Part shown: piece after piece, positions 6,084 to 8,175 of the stretch
Position numbering within the stretch: the stretch's first letter is position 1
How the letters are laid out: each line of letters starts with the position of its first letter
From: an uncultured Candidatus Melainabacteria bacterium
GTDB taxonomy: Bacteria > Cyanobacteriota > Vampirovibrionia > Gastranaerophilales > Gastranaerophilaceae
Reading direction: 5' to 3'
Length of the DNA stretch: 8,175 bases
Assembly: GCA_937898445.1 (NCBI GenBank)
Contig: CALEJY010000123.1
Coordinates: 1 to 8,175 of the forward strand
Notes under the pieces: generated by a model
The model's database searches: none
Told to the model about the DNA's origin: nothing
What the model saw: the letters and a program-made list of their open reading frames with translations, nothing else
Program-made: the position numbers and the translations under genes

Positions 6084-8175
6084 ATGATTAAAAAGTTGAC
6101 TTCTCCAAAGGCATTGATGGCTCTTTTCGCTACTTTGCTAATGGGCATTTCGCCTGCTCTTGCAAGCGAAGCTGATTTGGTTGTTCCGAGTATCAAAGAT
6201 GCAAGCCCTGTAAGCTTTAATCTATTGCTTATCGGTATTGCAATCTCTGTTGTAGGTTTGATATTCGGATTTATCGAATTTTTCAGAATTAAAAAATTAG
6301 ATGTTCACGCATCTATGGCTGAAGTAGGAAACACAATTTTTGAAACTTGCAAAACTTATCTTATTCAACAAGGTAAATTCTTGTTTGTTTTGGAAGTTTT
6401 GATTGGTCTTTGTATCGCTTTCTACTTCGGATATTTGCAACACATGCCTTTATCTCACGTATTGATTATTCTTGGATGGTCAGTAATCGGTATTTTAGGC
6501 TCTTATGCTGTTGCTTGGTTCGGTATTAGAATGAATACTTTGGCTAACGCTAGAACAGCTTTCGTTTCTTTAAAAGGAAATCCTTTGAATATCTTGAATA
6601 TTCCTTTGAAAGCTGGTATGTCAATTGGTGTTTGCCTTGTATCAGTTGAACTTATTTTGATGTTGACAATTTTGTTATTTGTTCCTGGTGAAATCGCAGG
6701 TGCTTGTTTCATCGGTTTTGCAATCGGTGAATCTTTAGGTGCTTCTGCACTTCGTGTTGCAGGCGGTATCTTTACAAAAATTGCCGATATCGGTTCTGAC
6801 TTGATGAAAATTCAATTCGGTATTAAAGAAGATGACCCTAGAAACCCTGGTGTAATCGCTGATTGTACTGGTGATAACGCAGGTGATTCTGTTGGGCCTA
6901 CTGCTGATGGTTTTGAAACTTACGGTGTAACTGGTGTTGCTCTTGTTTCATTCATCTTGTTGGCAGTTGTTGGCAAAGAAAATCAAGTTCAATTATTGAC
7001 TTGGATTTTCGTAATGAGATTCTTAATGATTGTAACTTCTGTAGTTGCATACTGGATTAACGGCGTAGCTGACAAAATCTATGCTGCTAAAACAGATAAA
7101 TTTGACTTTGAAAAACCGTTAACAAACCTTGTTTGGTTAACATCTATTTTGTCAATTGCTATGACTTTCGGCGTAAGCCACTGGTTATTAGCAGATATGG
7201 GTAATAACCTATGGCTAGTTCTTTCAGCAATCATTTCTTGTGGTACTTTGGGGGCTGCTTTGATTCCTGAATTTACTAAAATATTTACTTCTCCAAAAGC
7301 AAAACACACAGAAGAAGTTGTTACTGCTTCTCGTGAAGGCGGATCTTCATTAACAATCCTTTCAGGTATTGTTTCTGGTAACATGTCAGCATTCTGGATT
7401 GGTATGGTAATCGTACTATTGATGGGACTTGCTTATGTTGCATCACTTCATATTCCTGATGCAGTTATGATTTATCCATCTGTATTTGCATTTGGTTTGG
7501 TAGCATTCGGTTTCTTAGGAATGGGACCTGTTACAATCGCAGTTGACTCTTACGGTCCTGTTACTGATAACGCTCAATCAGTTTACGAATTGTCTTTGAT
7601 TGAAGATATTCCTAACGTTGGCGAAGAAATCGAAAAAGAATACGGTTTCAAACCTGATTTTGAAAACGCTAAAAAATACTTAGAAGAAAATGATGGCGCT
7701 GGTAACACATTCAAAGCAACTTCAAAACCGGTATTAATCGGTACTGCGGTTGTTGGTGCTACTACAATGATTTTCTCATTGATTTTGGTTATCAAATCTA
7801 CTTTGGGTATTGAACCTGAAATGATTTTGAATATGTTGAACCCTTACACATTGCTAGGTTTCTTATCTGGTGGTGCTGTTATTTACTGGTTCTCAGGTGC
7901 ATCTATGCAAGCTGTAACAACAGGTGCATATTCTGCAACTGAATACATTAAAGATAACATCAAATTAGATGATGCTTCTTCTAAGAGTGCTAATGTTGCA
8001 AATTCAAAAGAAGTTGTAAAAATTTGTACACAATATGCTCAAAAAGGTATGGTAAATATCTTTATCGCATTGTTCGCATTTGCTTTAGCATTTGCTTGCT
8101 TGTCAGCACCATCTTGCACAACAAAAGCTCCTGTAGCATTCTTTGTAAGCTACTTGATTGCAATTGCAGTATTTG
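6084..8175 (+). CDS. hppA: Membrane-integral proton-pumping pyrophosphatase, C-terminus beyond the right edge
   Basis: An integral membrane enzyme that hydrolyses PPi and uses the energy to pump H+ and/or Na+ across the cytoplasmic membrane. The open frame runs unbroken for 697 codons to the window end. Substrate- and Mg-binding residues are in place: K232, D235 and D239 in FTKIADIGSD, E249, the EDDPRNP block (249-255), D260, D264 and D268 in IADCTGDNAGD, and D488, D495 and N496 in DSYGPVTDNA. GNTFKATSK (540-548) carries K544 at the site where lysine gives K+ independence and alanine gives K+ dependence. The wording of several motifs differs from canonical enzymes (PVLIGTAVV follows, rather than GFAIGSAAL-like). 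About a dozen hydrophobic helices are visible; the final catalytic Asp/Lys motifs are cut off. Residues 1-27 look like a cleavable signal peptide ending ALA-S. Start ATG 6084 has AGGAGAG just upstream. Family certain; ion specificity inferred as H+. Confidence 0.95.
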   Translation, partial: MIKKLTSPKALMALFATLLMGISPALASEADLVVPSIKDASPVSFNLLLIGIAISVVGLIFGFIEFFRIKKLDVHASMAEVGNTIFETCKTYLIQQGKFLFVLEVLIGLCIAFYFGYLQHMPLSHVLIILGWSVIGILGSYAVAWFGIRMNTLANARTAFVSLKGNPLNILNIPLKAGMSIGVCLVSVELILMLTILLFVPGEIAGACFIGFAIGESLGASALRVAGGIFTKIADIGSDLMKIQFGIKEDDPRNPGVIADCTGDNAGDSVGPTADGFETYGVTGVALVSFILLAVVGKENQVQLLTWIFVMRFLMIVTSVVAYWINGVADKIYAAKTDKFDFEKPLTNLVWLTSILSIAMTFGVSHWLLADMGNNLWLVLSAIISCGTLGAALIPEFTKIFTSPKAKHTEEVVTASREGGSSLTILSGIVSGNMSAFWIGMVIVLLMGLAYVASLHIPDAVMIYPSVFAFGLVAFGFLGMGPVTIAVDSYGPVTDNAQSVYELSLIEDIPNVGEEIEKEYGFKPDFENAKKYLEENDGAGNTFKATSKPVLIGTAVVGATTMIFSLILVIKSTLGIEPEMILNMLNPYTLLGFLSGGAVIYWFSGASMQAVTTGAYSATEYIKDNIKLDDASSKSANVANSKEVVKICTQYAQKGMVNIFIALFAFALAFACLSAPSCTTKAPVAFFVSYLIAIAVF

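Noticed and set aside
7079..7384. Minus-strand reading frame of 101 codons, and others opposite the pyrophosphatase (5960-6196, 6503-6712, 7583-7795)
   Set aside because: They overlap a continuous 697-codon frame carrying all the catalytic motifs of a membrane pyrophosphatase; they are shadows.

Overview
The window looks like ordinary chromosomal DNA from a low-GC bacterium (roughly one third G+C by eye, A/T-ending codons, Shine-Dalgarno-type starts). The gene set is MutS2, a lone GltA-type flavoprotein, an M20 peptidase and a membrane pyrophosphatase. Together with REP-like palindromes and a degenerate heptamer run, it would fit an anaerobic gut-type bacterium, possibly the non-photosynthetic Gastranaerophilales/Melainabacteria. 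That placement is inference from style and gene content; no marker gene here proves it.

Layout, left to right. (1) Minus strand, positions 1-777: the N-terminal 259 residues of a PepT-like M20 metallopeptidase, running off the left edge, with a good SD and a candidate promoter. (2) Positions 778-1162: about 385 bases without a gene, holding a 20-base direct repeat, three hairpin-forming sequences and one GAGGAGCG-type palindrome. (3) Minus strand, 1163-3547: complete mutS2. (4) A short divergent intergenic region at 3548-3651 with a candidate promoter for the rightward genes. (5) Plus strand, 3652-5022: a GltA/NfnB-like NADPH-dependent flavoprotein. It is followed 21 bases later by (6) 5044-5940, an exported protein of unknown function that probably shares its transcript. 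(7) An AT-rich gap with a strong promoter-like sequence. (8) Plus strand, 6084 to the right edge: a membrane-integral pyrophosphatase missing only its C-terminus.

The genes do not form one pathway. Peptide breakdown, electron transfer from NADPH and PPi-driven ion pumping all suit energy-saving anaerobic metabolism, while MutS2 is a separate DNA/ribosome maintenance factor. I see no defence system, CRISPR array, phage or transposase. The best leads are the pyrophosphatase, whose motifs depart from canonical ones while keeping the catalytic residues and the K+-independence lysine, the uncharacterised exported protein, and the repeat-rich spacer.
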